NCBI GenBank assembly: GCA_016125185.1 | Contig: WGMG01000007.1 | Span: 1 to 64,000 of the forward strand | Reading direction: 5' to 3' | DNA: 64,000 nucleotides | From: Armatimonadota bacterium | GTDB lineage: Bacteria; Armatimonadota; Fimbriimonadia; Fimbriimonadales; Fimbriimonadaceae | In this document: positions 1 to 8,825 of the stretch, one piece after another | How the letters are laid out: each line of letters starts with the position of its first letter | Numbering within the stretch: position 1 is the stretch's first letter | Translations under genes and position numbers: made by a program | Notes under the pieces: generated by a model | Database searches by the model: none | The model's input: the letters and a program-made list of their open reading frames with translations, nothing else | What the model was told of the DNA's origin: nothing

Positions 1-1
1 C

Positions 2-136
2 CTCCGAGCCGCCTGGGGCGCGATCCCGAGTTCTGCCAACTGGAACGAAGCCGCCGACCTTAACGGCGACGGCGTCATCGGCACCGCTGACTTCAATATC
101 ATGCGAGCCGACTGGGGCGGAATAGGCGACAGCTAA
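2..136 (+). CDS. C-terminal end of a dockerin-type secreted protein (5' truncated by the window)
   Basis: Only the last 44 codons are present, open from base 2 to the TAA at 134-136. They contain a calcium-loop element, DLNGDGVIGTADF, followed by an N/R/DW helix (NIMRADWG), which is the signature of a type I dockerin repeat. An upstream NWNEAADLNG context is typical of such repeats at the C-terminus of large secreted proteins in Planctomycetes, Verrucomicrobia and Armatimonadota. In those groups the domain need not mean a cellulosome. The bulk of the protein, and so its function, lies outside the window. A strong terminator follows immediately, so this is the last gene of its transcript. Confidence 0.7.
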   Translation, partial: LRAAWGAIPSSANWNEAADLNGDGVIGTADFNIMRADWGGIGDS

Positions 137-157
137 AAGCCACCTCCCTCACCGACA

Positions 158-201
158 AATTCAGGCTCTTCGACTTCGGTCGAAGAGCCTGAATTGCTTT
201 T
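158..201 (+). terminator. Rho-independent terminator after the dockerin gene
   Basis: A perfect 17-bp inverted repeat (158-174 with 179-195) closes on a TTCG tetraloop and is followed by GCTTTT. The stem starts 22 bases after the stop codon. The UUCG loop and length make this a very stable hairpin. Confidence 0.85.
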
Positions 202-304
202 AGAAGCACAGTGGTGAGTATTTTATCAATTCAAGTAACATTTTATAGTTACAGATGAAATGCGATTTTTCGTGCCGTTTTCAAAAGGCACAAAAACCTG
301 CAAG

Positions 305-320
305 CGGGACTAAAGTCCCG
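305..320. repeat. Short palindrome CGGGACT-AA-AGTCCCG, REP-like or operator-like
   Basis: Two 7-bp arms (305-311 and 314-320) surround AA in the otherwise gene-poor stretch 202-467. The core GGGACTAAAGTCCC equals the core of the mycobacterial DosR box, but similar short GGGACT/AGTCCC palindromes also occur as dispersed REP-like elements in other bacteria. No second copy was noticed in the window. Apart from this and a weak GTGCC/GGCAC hairpin at 272-291, the stretch holds nothing recognisable. Confidence 0.4.
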
Positions 321-381
321 GAAGAAAATTATAAGATTAGGTTCAAAATCTGCCGTTCCCAACGCCCCATCATAAATACTC

Positions 382-411
382 TTGAGCCATTTTGTGCCAT
401 TTTGATATAGT
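382..411 (+). promoter_or_regulatory. Possible sigma-70-type promoter upstream of the S53 protease
   Basis: TTGAGC (382-387) and TATAGT (406-411) are separated by 18 bp. This would place transcription start near 418, reading into the short ORF at 468 and the S53 protease gene. It is a pattern match only. Confidence 0.3.
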
Positions 412-467
412 CAACAACCTTTCGAATTTGGTTGCGAGGTTATTATCATGGTGAGGCAGTTTTGATC

Positions 468-623
468 ATGAGCGATTTGTCAACCGGATCGCCCGTGCTC
501 AAGGTTCTAGCAACGGTGGAGAACGCCTCACGGGGCTCAGCCGACCTCTCGCCCGGCGACAACCAAATCCAAGGTGGCTACCTCAAGAAGAAACTACGAG
601 GGCGGCCAAATGCTTCCACATAG
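468..623 (+). CDS. Short hypothetical ORF before the protease gene
   Basis: An open frame of 51 codons begins MSDLSTGSPVLKV and ends 12 bases before the protease ATG at 636. It has a basic C-terminus (KKKLRGRP) and no signal peptide. I recognise no family. The frame also stays open upstream to 432. Its position just ahead of the protease, sharing the same putative promoter, is the only argument for it; it may be chance. Confidence 0.25.
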   Translation: MSDLSTGSPVLKVLATVENASRGSADLSPGDNQIQGGYLKKKLRGRPNAST

Positions 624-635
624 GAAGTGATTCAA

Positions 636-2345
636 ATGACTAAAAGACCCATACTCAAAAAATCATCGCTAACCCTAGTTGGCCCGTTTGCCCTCGCGAT
701 TGCGGCCAATGCCAGCCCCCAAACCACAACGAAGCTCGTTCCGTTGCCGGATTCGGTCTTGCCCGTCCTATCCCAGAGCTTCCCCCTGCTGACCAAAGCC
801 CCTGTGGCCAGTTCGAATCTGATCGAAGTGTCCATCAGCCTCAAGCCGAGAGATGAGTACGGCCTCCAGGCATATGCCGATGCCGTCAGCGATCCAAAGT
901 CGGCCATCTACCGCCACTTCATCTCCCCTCAGGAAGTCGGCATCCGCTACGGCGCGTCGGCCAAGGACATCTTGGCCGTCAAGCAATTCCTGACCGGAGG
1001 CGGTCTTACCATCACCCACGTCGGCGCTAACAACATCACCATCGCCGCAACCGGTACGCAGACCCAAGTCGAAGCACTCTTCAACACCACGATCAGCAAC
1101 TTCCAAGTTACTGAAGACACCGGCACGATTTCGTACCGAGCCAATGTGACCCCGCTGAACGTTCCGTCCACGTTGGTCAGCAAGATTCAAAGCGTCGATG
1201 GCGTCGAAAGTTACACTCGCCCCCAAATGCGTGGCACCACCCTTGCGCCCAGCATGACGCGAACTCTCTACGGACTCGCCTCAATGTTCTCGGCCGGTTG
1301 GACCGGCTCCGGGCGAACCGTCGGCATCTCGAGTTGGGACGGCTTTAGCCTCAACAACGGCAACCTGTTCATCTCTCGCTATGGCCTGCCGACCCCATCC
1401 GGCGGCGCGATGTCCAACGTGAGCGTCGTCCATGTCGGTACCGGAAGCCAAAACAACACTGCGCAAGGTGAAGGCGATCTAGACTTCCAGATGATCCTCG
1501 CGGCCGCGCCCTTGGCCAACATCGTCATCTACGATGGCACGGGCGGAAATCTGACCACCGTTCTCTCCACTGAAGCCTCGTCGAACACAGCGGACATCAT
1601 CACAGAAAGCTATGGCTGGAGCATTTCGGCTAGTACGGCTGCCACGGCACACACCCAGCACCTGTCCATGACTGCCTCCGGCATCACTTACATGGCGGCG
1701 TCCGGCGACGCGGGAACGACTCTTGGCCCATACGACTACCCGGACTATGATCCTGAAGTGCTGAGCGTGGGCGGAACCATCGCCACGACCGATGCGTCTG
1801 GCAACCGAACGAGCGAAACTACGTGGGGCAAGTCCGGTACCAATGGCGGCGGTGGCGGCTGGTGTACTTCCTCCGGCGCAAACGGCTCGTCGTTCAACGT
1901 GCATCCTAGCTGGCAGGTTGGTACGGGCGTTCCTTCGTCGTCGACCGTCAATAAGCGGCTGGTTCCCGACGTAGCCCTCCACGCCTCTGGTGCGAACGGC
2001 TTTAACAGCCCCTATGCCTACTATGCGTACTCCAGCAACACGCTGTACACGTTTAGCGGTACCAGCGCGGCGTCGCCGACCTTCGCGGCCGGTCTCGCGG
2101 CCTGCGAACAGCGACTGTACGCAGCTCGCGGAACGGCAAGACTTGGACGCATCCAAGACTTCATCTACGCGCAGAACGGTCGATCCGACGTGTGGTACGA
2201 CATCACGACCGGAGCGAGCATTGGCAAGTTGCCAAGCAGTGGCGGTGGTTCTTTGAACAGAAAGACCGCTAACCCGACCGCGGGTTGGGACTTCTGCACC
2301 GGTTGGGGCGCAGTCAACTTCAACGCATTCTACGGAACGTTGTAA
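636..2345 (+). CDS. Secreted serine-carboxyl peptidase, family S53 (sedolisin/kumamolisin-like)
   Basis: A secreted acid protease of the sedolisin family. From the start used here, the first ~28 residues form a signal peptide (MTKRPILKKSS, then a hydrophobic run ending ANASPQ). Residues ~55-200 match the pro-kumamolisin activation domain, which is cut off on maturation, and ~215 to the end are the catalytic domain. The catalytic Glu and Asp are in GEGDLDFQM (about residues 279 and 283), and the Ser is in SGTSAASP (about residue 476). The length (~569 residues) is normal for a prepro-enzyme. The ATG at 636 is preferred to the in-frame GTG at 627 because AGGAAGTG at 623-629 is well spaced only for the ATG. 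A terminator follows at 2370. Confidence 0.9.
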   Translation: MTKRPILKKSSLTLVGPFALAIAANASPQTTTKLVPLPDSVLPVLSQSFPLLTKAPVASSNLIEVSISLKPRDEYGLQAYADAVSDPKSAIYRHFISPQEVGIRYGASAKDILAVKQFLTGGGLTITHVGANNITIAATGTQTQVEALFNTTISNFQVTEDTGTISYRANVTPLNVPSTLVSKIQSVDGVESYTRPQMRGTTLAPSMTRTLYGLASMFSAGWTGSGRTVGISSWDGFSLNNGNLFISRYGLPTPSGGAMSNVSVVHVGTGSQNNTAQGEGDLDFQMILAAAPLANIVIYDGTGGNLTTVLSTEASSNTADIITESYGWSISASTAATAHTQHLSMTASGITYMAASGDAGTTLGPYDYPDYDPEVLSVGGTIATTDASGNRTSETTWGKSGTNGGGGGWCTSSGANGSSFNVHPSWQVGTGVPSSSTVNKRLVPDVALHASGANGFNSPYAYYAYSSNTLYTFSGTSAASPTFAAGLAACEQRLYAARGTARLGRIQDFIYAQNGRSDVWYDITTGASIGKLPSSGGGSLNRKTANPTAGWDFCTGWGAVNFNAFYGTL

Positions 2346-2369
2346 GAGTCAATCGAAGATCGGATCAAG

Positions 2370-2402
2370 GTCGTCCCTGGCGCATAAGCCGGGGACGACT
2401 AT
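2370..2402 (+). terminator. Terminator after the S53 protease
   Basis: A 12-bp stem (2370-2381 with 2388-2399, one T-G pair) with loop GCATAA is followed by TATTGTTTTG, 25 bases after the protease stop. Confidence 0.75.
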
Positions 2403-2467
2403 TGTTTTGCCAACAGCACGAATACCCGGCACGATTTGTGCGTCATAATCAGGAAGAGAAAAAGCGA

Positions 2468-2779
2468 ATGTTCGCTTCGTTGCCATTCATCCTCTTATTG
2501 ATCCTTCAGGGCTTTGCACGACAAGACTGTGCAGAGTTGCTGTCGTGTCACCAGGATTTGGCGAACATTCCGGTTCAGGCTCGAAACCTCAAGGCTTTCG
2601 ACGACCTCTTCGCATCGCTTTCTTTTGCGTCATTTGACCACAAGAACGCGGGCGAAGTATCGCTGAACGTCCCTAGTCGGGACGAAGCGCAAAAGACCCC
2701 CGTTTTCATAGAAGGCAACGCCCAAATTCGCGACGGATTCCTCGAAATCCGCCGATCCAGAGACGGACCCGCAAGCTAA
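2468..2779 (+). CDS. Small secreted protein of unknown function
   Basis: A 103-residue frame starting MFASLPFILLLILQGFARQD, a convincing signal peptide, followed by a mature part with two close cysteines (QDCAELLSC). The start is supported by AGGAAGAG 9 bases upstream (2451-2458). The frame is open further upstream, into the end of the protease gene, but that part overlaps a terminator and is not credible. The C-terminal half is charged and carries no motif I recognise. It is followed after 60 bases by secA. It could be an envelope protein; no function is assigned. Confidence 0.5.
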   Translation: MFASLPFILLLILQGFARQDCAELLSCHQDLANIPVQARNLKAFDDLFASLSFASFDHKNAGEVSLNVPSRDEAQKTPVFIEGNAQIRDGFLEIRRSRDGPAS

Positions 2780-2839
2780 TCGACTCCGATTCTTGCCCCT
2801 TGTGCGCCTGCGTGCGCCACGTCCACCTCTTATAAACCC

Positions 2840-5800
2840 ATGCTAGAACTCCTAAGAAAGCTCTTCGATACGTCGAAGAGAGACATTGAAACGATTCAAC
2901 CGCTCGTCGACAAGATCAGTGCCTTTGAGGCCAATATCGAGAATCTTTCCGACGAAGAACTCAAAGACAAGTGCTACGCTCTCCGCCATCGAGCCCGAGG
3001 CGGCGAGAAAGGCGAAGAACTGACGGTCGAAACCTTCGCCTGTGTCCGCGAAGTCAGCAAGCGAACCCTCGGTATGCGCCACTTCGACGTCCAGTTGGTC
3101 GGTGGCCTGGTCCTCCACCACGGACGAATCGCCGAAATGAAGACCGGTGAAGGTAAGACGCTTGTCGCTGCCGCCCCGCTCGTCCTTAACGCCCTCGGCG
3201 GCCGAGGCGCCCACCTTGTTACGGTCAACGACTACCTCGCCCGTCGTGACGCGGTCTGGATGGGTCCGATCTATCACTTCTTCGGCCTGTCCGTTGGCAT
3301 CATTCAAGGTCAGAGCGAAGAGAACGACGAATTGGGAGGTAGTTATCGCTACGAGCCGGGTGCCGATATCGTGGGCGATCCTCGCTATCTGAATCTGGTC
3401 CCCTGTAGCCGACGAGACGCCTACTCCTGCGACATCACCTACGGCACCAACCACGAATTCGGCTTCGACTACCTTCGCGACAACATGGCGTTCAGCGAAG
3501 AAGACCTCGTGATGAGCGAGCTCCACTACGCCATCATCGACGAAGTCGACTCGATCTTGATCGACGAAGCGCGAACTCCGCACATCATCTCTGGTCCCTC
3601 GATGGAAGACGTTTCGACCTATAAGACCATCGATGGCTTGGTGAAGCAACTGACGCCCGAAGAGCACTGGACCGCCGATAAGAAAAACCACAGTGCAACC
3701 CTGACCGAAGAGGGCATGGACAGGCTGGAAGAGATGCTCGGTATCGACAACATCGCCGCCGACGTCAAGCTCCTCCACTACATCAACGCGTCGGTCAAGG
3801 CCCACGGCCTCTTCACCCGCGACATCGACTACGTCGTCCGAAGCGGAGAAGTCGTGATTGTCGACGAGAACACGGGACGAATGATGTTCGGTCGCCGCTT
3901 CAGCGATGGTCTGCACCAAGCCCTGGAAGCGAAGGAAGGTGTTCGCGTTCAAAACGAAAGCCAGACGGTTGCGACCATCACGTTCCAGAACCTTTTCCGA
4001 CTTTACGAAAAGCTGGCCGGTATGACCGGTACGGCCAAGACCGAGGAAGACGAGTTTCGAAAGATTTACGGCCTCGACGTCGTCAGCGTTCCGACACACC
4101 GACCGAAGCAGCGCGAAGACCACGGCGACAGCATCTACAAGACGCACGAAGCCAAATTCCGCGCGATCGGTTACGAAATCCTTCGACTCTACACGAAGCA
4201 ACAGCCGGTCCTCGTGGGTACACGGTCGATCGAAATGTCCGAAATCGTCTCCAACCGACTGGAAGCCGACATGCTTCAGAAGTTGGTGATCACCAAGCGG
4301 CTGCAGAGCATGAACGAGGTGACGAAGGAGCTGAAGGGCGACCAAGCAAAGGATGCCCGCCGCTTCTACGAGATGAACCTTGCCGAGCTCAACATGAGCG
4401 AGGTTGCCATGCTCCTCGGTCAGATGGGTCTGCCGACCTCGATTACCGACGCCAACTGGACCGACTGGTGCCTGAAGGAGTGGGGACTGGAAGAGTCCAA
4501 CCGTGAGTTCCTATTGGAAGCTCTGAAGCATGGCATCCCGCACAACATTTTGAACGCGAAGTTCCACGAGCAAGAAGCGGTCATCATTGCCGAAGCTGGC
4601 CGAAAGGGCGCCGTCACCATTGCTACCAACATGGCTGGCCGTGGCGTTGACATCCTTCTTGGTGGCCGCGTCGAAGACGATCTCGTCCGCATGGCCCGCG
4701 ATCAGGTCGCAGTCGCTCACGACGGCGTCGACGAGTACGGCGAAACCTTCAAGAGCTACCGACGTGGTGGTCACGAGCGCGCCGCACCGCCGCTTCCGCT
4801 GAGCGACCAAGAGCGACGCGAGCAGGCAGAGATCGTCCGAGCCCTCGGCGGTCTGTTTATTCTTGGTACGGAACGACACGAGTCGCGACGAATCGACAAC
4901 CAGCTTCGTGGACGATCGGGACGTCAAGGCGACCCCGGCGAATCGAAGTTCTATGTCTCGCTCGAAGACCAGCTTTGGAAGATCTTCAACCCGAACATGC
5001 TGGAGAATCCGATGCTGAAGGCCTGGCCCCCGATGGAAGAGGTGAACGCTAACTTCCTCAGTCGAATGATCCAGAAGACGCAGGAGCGAATCGAGAACCA
5101 CTACTTCGAGGCTCGAAAGAACGTTCTTGAGTACGACGACGTTCTGAACGCTCAACGCGAACACATCTACGGCCTTCGCCGCGAAGTTCTGTTGGGTAAA
5201 GACGTTCGCGAAGAGCTCCTCAACTACGTTGACGAGGTGGTTGCCGACATCTGCGACAACGCTTGGATGATCGAGGAGAACGGCGACCGAGTGTTCGACC
5301 ACTCCGTTCTGTTCGAAGACCTTAACGAAATCTTCCCGCTGGTGGATTACGCCACGATCGCCGACCTCGAAAAGCACGAGCCAGGCGAGCCTGTGATTTC
5401 CTTTGTCCAGGACATCGCCCGAAAGGCATACGACGAAAAGGTCGAGCAGGCGGGCGAGGCGATGCCGGAAGCCGAGCGGTTCGTGATGCTCCGCGCGGTC
5501 AACGACAAGTGGATGGAGCACCTCCAGTTGATCGAATACATCCGCGAAGGTATCGGTCTGCGGGGGTACGGCCAGGTCGATCCGCTGGTCGCGTACAAGA
5601 AGGAGACCTACGACACCTTCCAATCGACGCTCAAGAACATTCGCGAGCACGCCTCGAAGATGATCTTCCACGTACGAGTCCAGGCTCAGCGTGAGGACGA
5701 AGAACTGGCCCAGGCGTTGACCGACGCTTTTCCGGATGGCGACACACCGAAGGAAGCCAGCAAAGCCGAACCGGGCTCTCTCCCGTTCCCAGGCAACGTC

Positions 5801-5902
5801 GATCCCAAGAAGGTCGGACGAAACGACACCTGCCCGTGCGGCAGTGGTCTCAAGTTCAAGTCTTGCCACTACTCCGTCCTGCGCCAACAGGGCGTCATCT
5901 AA
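2840..5902 (+). CDS. secA: Protein translocase ATPase SecA
   Basis: Motor of the Sec translocase; it pushes unfolded preproteins through SecYEG using ATP at the inner membrane. Walker A is MKTGEGKT (~residue 100), the DEAD-type Walker B region is IIDEVDSILIDEARTP (~232), and motif VI is in RRIDNQLRGRSGRQGD. The C-terminus has the zinc-binding SEC-C tail, CPCGSGLKFKSCH. At 1020 residues it is ~120 longer than E. coli SecA. Two insertions explain this: ~25 residues in NBD1 after GIIQGQSEEN, and ~80 residues at about 474-560 in NBD2, between the VGTRSIE and GIPHNILNAKFHE motifs. These are additional to the usual variable segment before GTERHESRRIDNQLRG. Confidence 0.97.
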   Translation: MLELLRKLFDTSKRDIETIQPLVDKISAFEANIENLSDEELKDKCYALRHRARGGEKGEELTVETFACVREVSKRTLGMRHFDVQLVGGLVLHHGRIAEMKTGEGKTLVAAAPLVLNALGGRGAHLVTVNDYLARRDAVWMGPIYHFFGLSVGIIQGQSEENDELGGSYRYEPGADIVGDPRYLNLVPCSRRDAYSCDITYGTNHEFGFDYLRDNMAFSEEDLVMSELHYAIIDEVDSILIDEARTPHIISGPSMEDVSTYKTIDGLVKQLTPEEHWTADKKNHSATLTEEGMDRLEEMLGIDNIAADVKLLHYINASVKAHGLFTRDIDYVVRSGEVVIVDENTGRMMFGRRFSDGLHQALEAKEGVRVQNESQTVATITFQNLFRLYEKLAGMTGTAKTEEDEFRKIYGLDVVSVPTHRPKQREDHGDSIYKTHEAKFRAIGYEILRLYTKQQPVLVGTRSIEMSEIVSNRLEADMLQKLVITKRLQSMNEVTKELKGDQAKDARRFYEMNLAELNMSEVAMLLGQMGLPTSITDANWTDWCLKEWGLEESNREFLLEALKHGIPHNILNAKFHEQEAVIIAEAGRKGAVTIATNMAGRGVDILLGGRVEDDLVRMARDQVAVAHDGVDEYGETFKSYRRGGHERAAPPLPLSDQERREQAEIVRALGGLFILGTERHESRRIDNQLRGRSGRQGDPGESKFYVSLEDQLWKIFNPNMLENPMLKAWPPMEEVNANFLSRMIQKTQERIENHYFEARKNVLEYDDVLNAQREHIYGLRREVLLGKDVREELLNYVDEVVADICDNAWMIEENGDRVFDHSVLFEDLNEIFPLVDYATIADLEKHEPGEPVISFVQDIARKAYDEKVEQAGEAMPEAERFVMLRAVNDKWMEHLQLIEYIREGIGLRGYGQVDPLVAYKKETYDTFQSTLKNIREHASKMIFHVRVQAQREDEELAQALTDAFPDGDTPKEASKAEPGSLPFPGNVDPKKVGRNDTCPCGSGLKFKSCHYSVLRQQGVI

Positions 5903-5928
5903 TCTAGCCATTGCGATAGAATGTCAGG

Positions 5929-8016
5929 GTGCACTTTGCGCTCCTGGCATTCTCAATGGCGACGATGAACCCCTCGCACGACTGGCTCCTCGGCCATCAC
6001 TCTCCTTCCGTCAGCGTCGATATGGCCGACCAGACGATCAGCCTTTCCAACGGCTTGATCTCTCGTTCATGGCTGAAGGATTCGGGCGCTTGCTTCAGCT
6101 TCCTGGAACAGACACGTAAGAACGAATTCCTCCGGGCCGTCAAGCCAGAGGCGACAGTTACCCTGGGTGGAAATCGGTACGACATCGGTGGACTGAGCGG
6201 TACACCCGACCAAGCCTATATCGACCTCGGACTTTTGTCAAGGGCTTCTCCGGCTCCCGGCAGTTTTCAACTCGCTTCGTACAAAGTCATGCCGTACGAG
6301 CCGCTGATCAGCGACCCTCACTCGCCAACGGGCAAGGGCATCTCGTTCGAGTACCGAAACGCCGCAGTTCCGGGCATCATCGTGACCGTTCGTTATCAGA
6401 TGCCGACTTCAGTGCCGGTGGTCTCAAAGTGGATCGAAATAAAGAATGATCGTTCGGTTCCGGTCACGCTCAACCACTTTCAAAACGAGGTCTTGGCGGC
6501 GGTGGAAGGCGAATCGAACGTCGATCCAAGTCCGAATTGGCGATTGCCGAACATGTTCGTGACGAGCGACTATACGTTTGGCGGCATGAGCACCTACAGC
6601 CAAATGAAAGGCGTGCATTGGGTGGACGATCCGACCTACACCACGCAGGTTAACTACGATCTGAAAACCCCCTGCCTGCTCGTAGGTGAACCCCAACTTG
6701 GACCCGACATCGACATTGCCGCTGGCCAGACGTTCAAGTCGTATCGAGTCCACGAGCTTCTTTACGACTCCACGGACCGCGAGCGAAACGGGCTAGCGGT
6801 GCGAAAGCTGTATCGAACCCTTGCGCCCTGGAGTCAGGATAACCCGCTGATGCTCCATCTGACGAGCACCGATCCGGCCACCGTCCATACCGCCATCGAT
6901 CAGGCGGCGGCATGCGGATTCGAGATGATCATCTTGAGCTTTGGAAGTGGTGTGAATATGGAGACCACGAATCCGGCTGAGATTCAGAAGTTTAAGGAGT
7001 TCGCCGACTACGCCCACTCGAAAGGCTTACGGCTCGGCGGCTACTCACTCCTGGCCAGCCGCCGAATCGACGACGAGAACGACGTCATCAACCCCAAGAC
7101 CGGAAAGACGGGCGGTGCCATCTTCGGTAACTCCCCCTGCCTCCTCAGCCAGTGGGGCATCGACTACTTCCATCGCATCCAAAACTTCCTCACGAAAACC
7201 GGCTTCGACCTACTGGAGCATGACGGAAGCTATCCGGGCGATCTTTGCGCCTCAACGAGCCACCCCGGGCATAAGGGGCTGGACGACTCGCAGTACAAGC
7301 AGTGGCTCGAAATTACCGATTTCTACCAATGGTGCCGCTCGAAGAACATCTATTTGAATGTTCCCGACAACTACTTCTTATCGGGATCCAACAAAACGGG
7401 CATGGGATACCGCGAGACGAATTGGTCGTTGCCCCGGGCTCTGCAGCACGTTCACTGTCGTCAGAATCTGTACGATGGAACCTGGGAAAAGACGCCGAGT
7501 ATGGGTTGGACCTTCGTGCCATTGGTGCAGTACCAGGGCGGGGGTGCGGCGGCCACGATTGAGCCTCTGAAGGAGCATTTGGCGGACTATGAGATGCACT
7601 TAGCGAATAACCTCGGCTATGGAGCCCAGGCTTGCTATCGCGGCCCAAGGCTTTACGACTCGCCCGAGACCGAAGCGATGGTGAAGAAGTGGGTTGGCTG
7701 GTTCAAAAAGTACCGCGAGGTGCTGGAGTCAGACGTGATTCATCTCCGTCGTTGCGATGGTCGATCATGGGATGGAATTCTCCACGCCAACCCGACGGGC
7801 TCGCATGAGAAGGGCATGCTGGTGCTTTACAATTCTACCAATAAGCCCATCCATGAAGAGATAGAGGTTCCCATTTACTACACGGGGTTGCTTGACCAGG
7901 TGGTTCTAGCCGAACACGATGGAAAGCCGCAAAAGATCAAAGTCTCTCGCGGCTTTACAATTCCTGTAACCATCAATATCCCGGCAAAAGGAATGACTTG
8001 GTTTACCTTGCGATAA
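5929..8016 (+). CDS. Glycoside hydrolase, alpha-galactosidase-like (GH36/GH27-type TIM barrel)
   Basis: A 695-residue protein with an N-terminal beta-rich half (to ~290) and a (beta/alpha)8-type catalytic half, the layout of clan GH-D enzymes. The catalytic half has FEMIILSFGSG near strand 2, then GFDLLEHDGSYPGD (~residue 425), where an Asp would be the nucleophile. RETNWSLPR and the region around it are candidates for the acid/base. The start is uncertain: GTG at 5929, or ATG at 5956 or 5965. No clear signal peptide is seen, so an intracellular site is possible. It starts 26 bases after secA but is functionally unrelated. The substrate is not predictable beyond an alpha-linked sugar. Confidence 0.7.
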   Translation: MHFALLAFSMATMNPSHDWLLGHHSPSVSVDMADQTISLSNGLISRSWLKDSGACFSFLEQTRKNEFLRAVKPEATVTLGGNRYDIGGLSGTPDQAYIDLGLLSRASPAPGSFQLASYKVMPYEPLISDPHSPTGKGISFEYRNAAVPGIIVTVRYQMPTSVPVVSKWIEIKNDRSVPVTLNHFQNEVLAAVEGESNVDPSPNWRLPNMFVTSDYTFGGMSTYSQMKGVHWVDDPTYTTQVNYDLKTPCLLVGEPQLGPDIDIAAGQTFKSYRVHELLYDSTDRERNGLAVRKLYRTLAPWSQDNPLMLHLTSTDPATVHTAIDQAAACGFEMIILSFGSGVNMETTNPAEIQKFKEFADYAHSKGLRLGGYSLLASRRIDDENDVINPKTGKTGGAIFGNSPCLLSQWGIDYFHRIQNFLTKTGFDLLEHDGSYPGDLCASTSHPGHKGLDDSQYKQWLEITDFYQWCRSKNIYLNVPDNYFLSGSNKTGMGYRETNWSLPRALQHVHCRQNLYDGTWEKTPSMGWTFVPLVQYQGGGAAATIEPLKEHLADYEMHLANNLGYGAQACYRGPRLYDSPETEAMVKKWVGWFKKYREVLESDVIHLRRCDGRSWDGILHANPTGSHEKGMLVLYNSTNKPIHEEIEVPIYYTGLLDQVVLAEHDGKPQKIKVSRGFTIPVTINIPAKGMTWFTLR

Positions 8017-8019
8017 GCG

Positions 8020-8580
8020 TTACTTGTTCCAGCGAGCAACGGCCTCGGCAAATCGAGCACCGAACTTCTTCGATGTATTCAAATCGGCTTCGCCCGGAGT
8101 GACCTCGGGAGAATCGTTGTCGCTCTGCACACCGAGTCCGACGGAGAATCCGTTGCGATTGGTGACGCCATCGTTCTTCAGGGCCTTTGAGACCCAGTTC
8201 ATTCCGTGCTGGGAGGCAAGCGTCACAAAGTAGTAGAGGGTAAGACCTTTATCGCCATAATTTGAACCTGAATTTGAGAATCCAGCGGCGAGCTTGTCCT
8301 GCCAAGCGCCACTGACCCAGCGAGAAACGGTCGAGTCGGCAAAGGTCTTGAATGGTCCCGACGGTCCGCCCATGTAAGTTGGAGATCCGAAGATAATTCC
8401 CTCCGATGCGTCGAGGGCATCCCATCCGGATGCAAAACCGTCGAGAGGCTCATCCACTTTGGTGACGTCAAGCAAGTGAACGGTGGTCCCAGCGACGGAT
8501 TCGACTCCTGCCGCAACCGCTTCGGCAACCTTCTTGGTGTGTCCGTATCCGCTGTGGAAGGCAATGGTAATGTTGCTCAT
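8020..8580 (-). CDS. Flavodoxin/NADPH-dependent FMN reductase family protein (WrbA-like)
   Basis: A 186-residue flavodoxin-fold protein. The phosphate-binding loop for FMN is HSGYGHTKKVAEAV near the N-terminus. The second FMN loop contains GSPTYMGGPSGPFKTF, and the third region GFSNSGSNYGDK. This pattern fits NAD(P)H:quinone oxidoreductases of the WrbA type, though the protein is shorter than some. It likely reduces quinones by two electrons. It is convergent with the GH36-like gene, with a 3-base gap, and divergent from tRNA-Tyr. Confidence 0.85.
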   Translation of the reverse strand: MSNITIAFHSGYGHTKKVAEAVAAGVESVAGTTVHLLDVTKVDEPLDGFASGWDALDASEGIIFGSPTYMGGPSGPFKTFADSTVSRWVSGAWQDKLAAGFSNSGSNYGDKGLTLYYFVTLASQHGMNWVSKALKNDGVTNRNGFSVGLGVQSDNDSPEVTPGEADLNTSKKFGARFAEAVARWNK

Positions 8581-8633
8581 GTATCTGTTTCTACTTGGTT
8601 CTTGCTTGATGAAGATGTATCGCAGAATACAGA

Positions 8634-8642
8634 TGGTATAAT
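8634..8642 (+). promoter_or_regulatory. Extended -10 promoter element of tRNA-Tyr
   Basis: TGGTATAAT (TGn plus a consensus TATAAT at 8637-8642) lies 14 bases before the tRNA 5' end. No good -35 was found, consistent with an extended -10 promoter. Confidence 0.65.
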
Positions 8643-8656
8643 TTTCATTCCCGCGT

Positions 8657-8742
8657 GGTGAGTTGCCCGAGTGGCCAATGGGAACAGACTGTAAATCTGT
8701 CGGCGAGAGCCTACGTAGGTTCGAATCCTACACTCACCACCA
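8657..8742 (+). tRNA. tRNA-Tyr (anticodon GTA), CCA encoded
   Basis: The acceptor arms GGTGAGT (8657-8663) and ACTCACC (8732-8738) pair. The anticodon stem ACAGA/TCTGT closes on the loop CTGTAAA, giving anticodon GTA. A long variable arm (class II) and a T-arm with TTCGAAT are present. CCA is encoded at 8740-8742. Confidence 0.96.
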
Positions 8743-8825
8743 TTCTCGCTCCAATCGAAGCCTTCAGATTGGCATTTGTCCCTTTGGACCGATAGCTACG
8801 AGGTCAAGCAAAGTATCCTAAGCCA

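Noticed and set aside
2852-5911. Two very long minus-strand frames (497 and 466 codons) opposite secA
   Set aside because: They mirror secA codons in an antisense frame, have low-complexity Val/Asp/Leu-rich products and no domain; secA is unquestionable.
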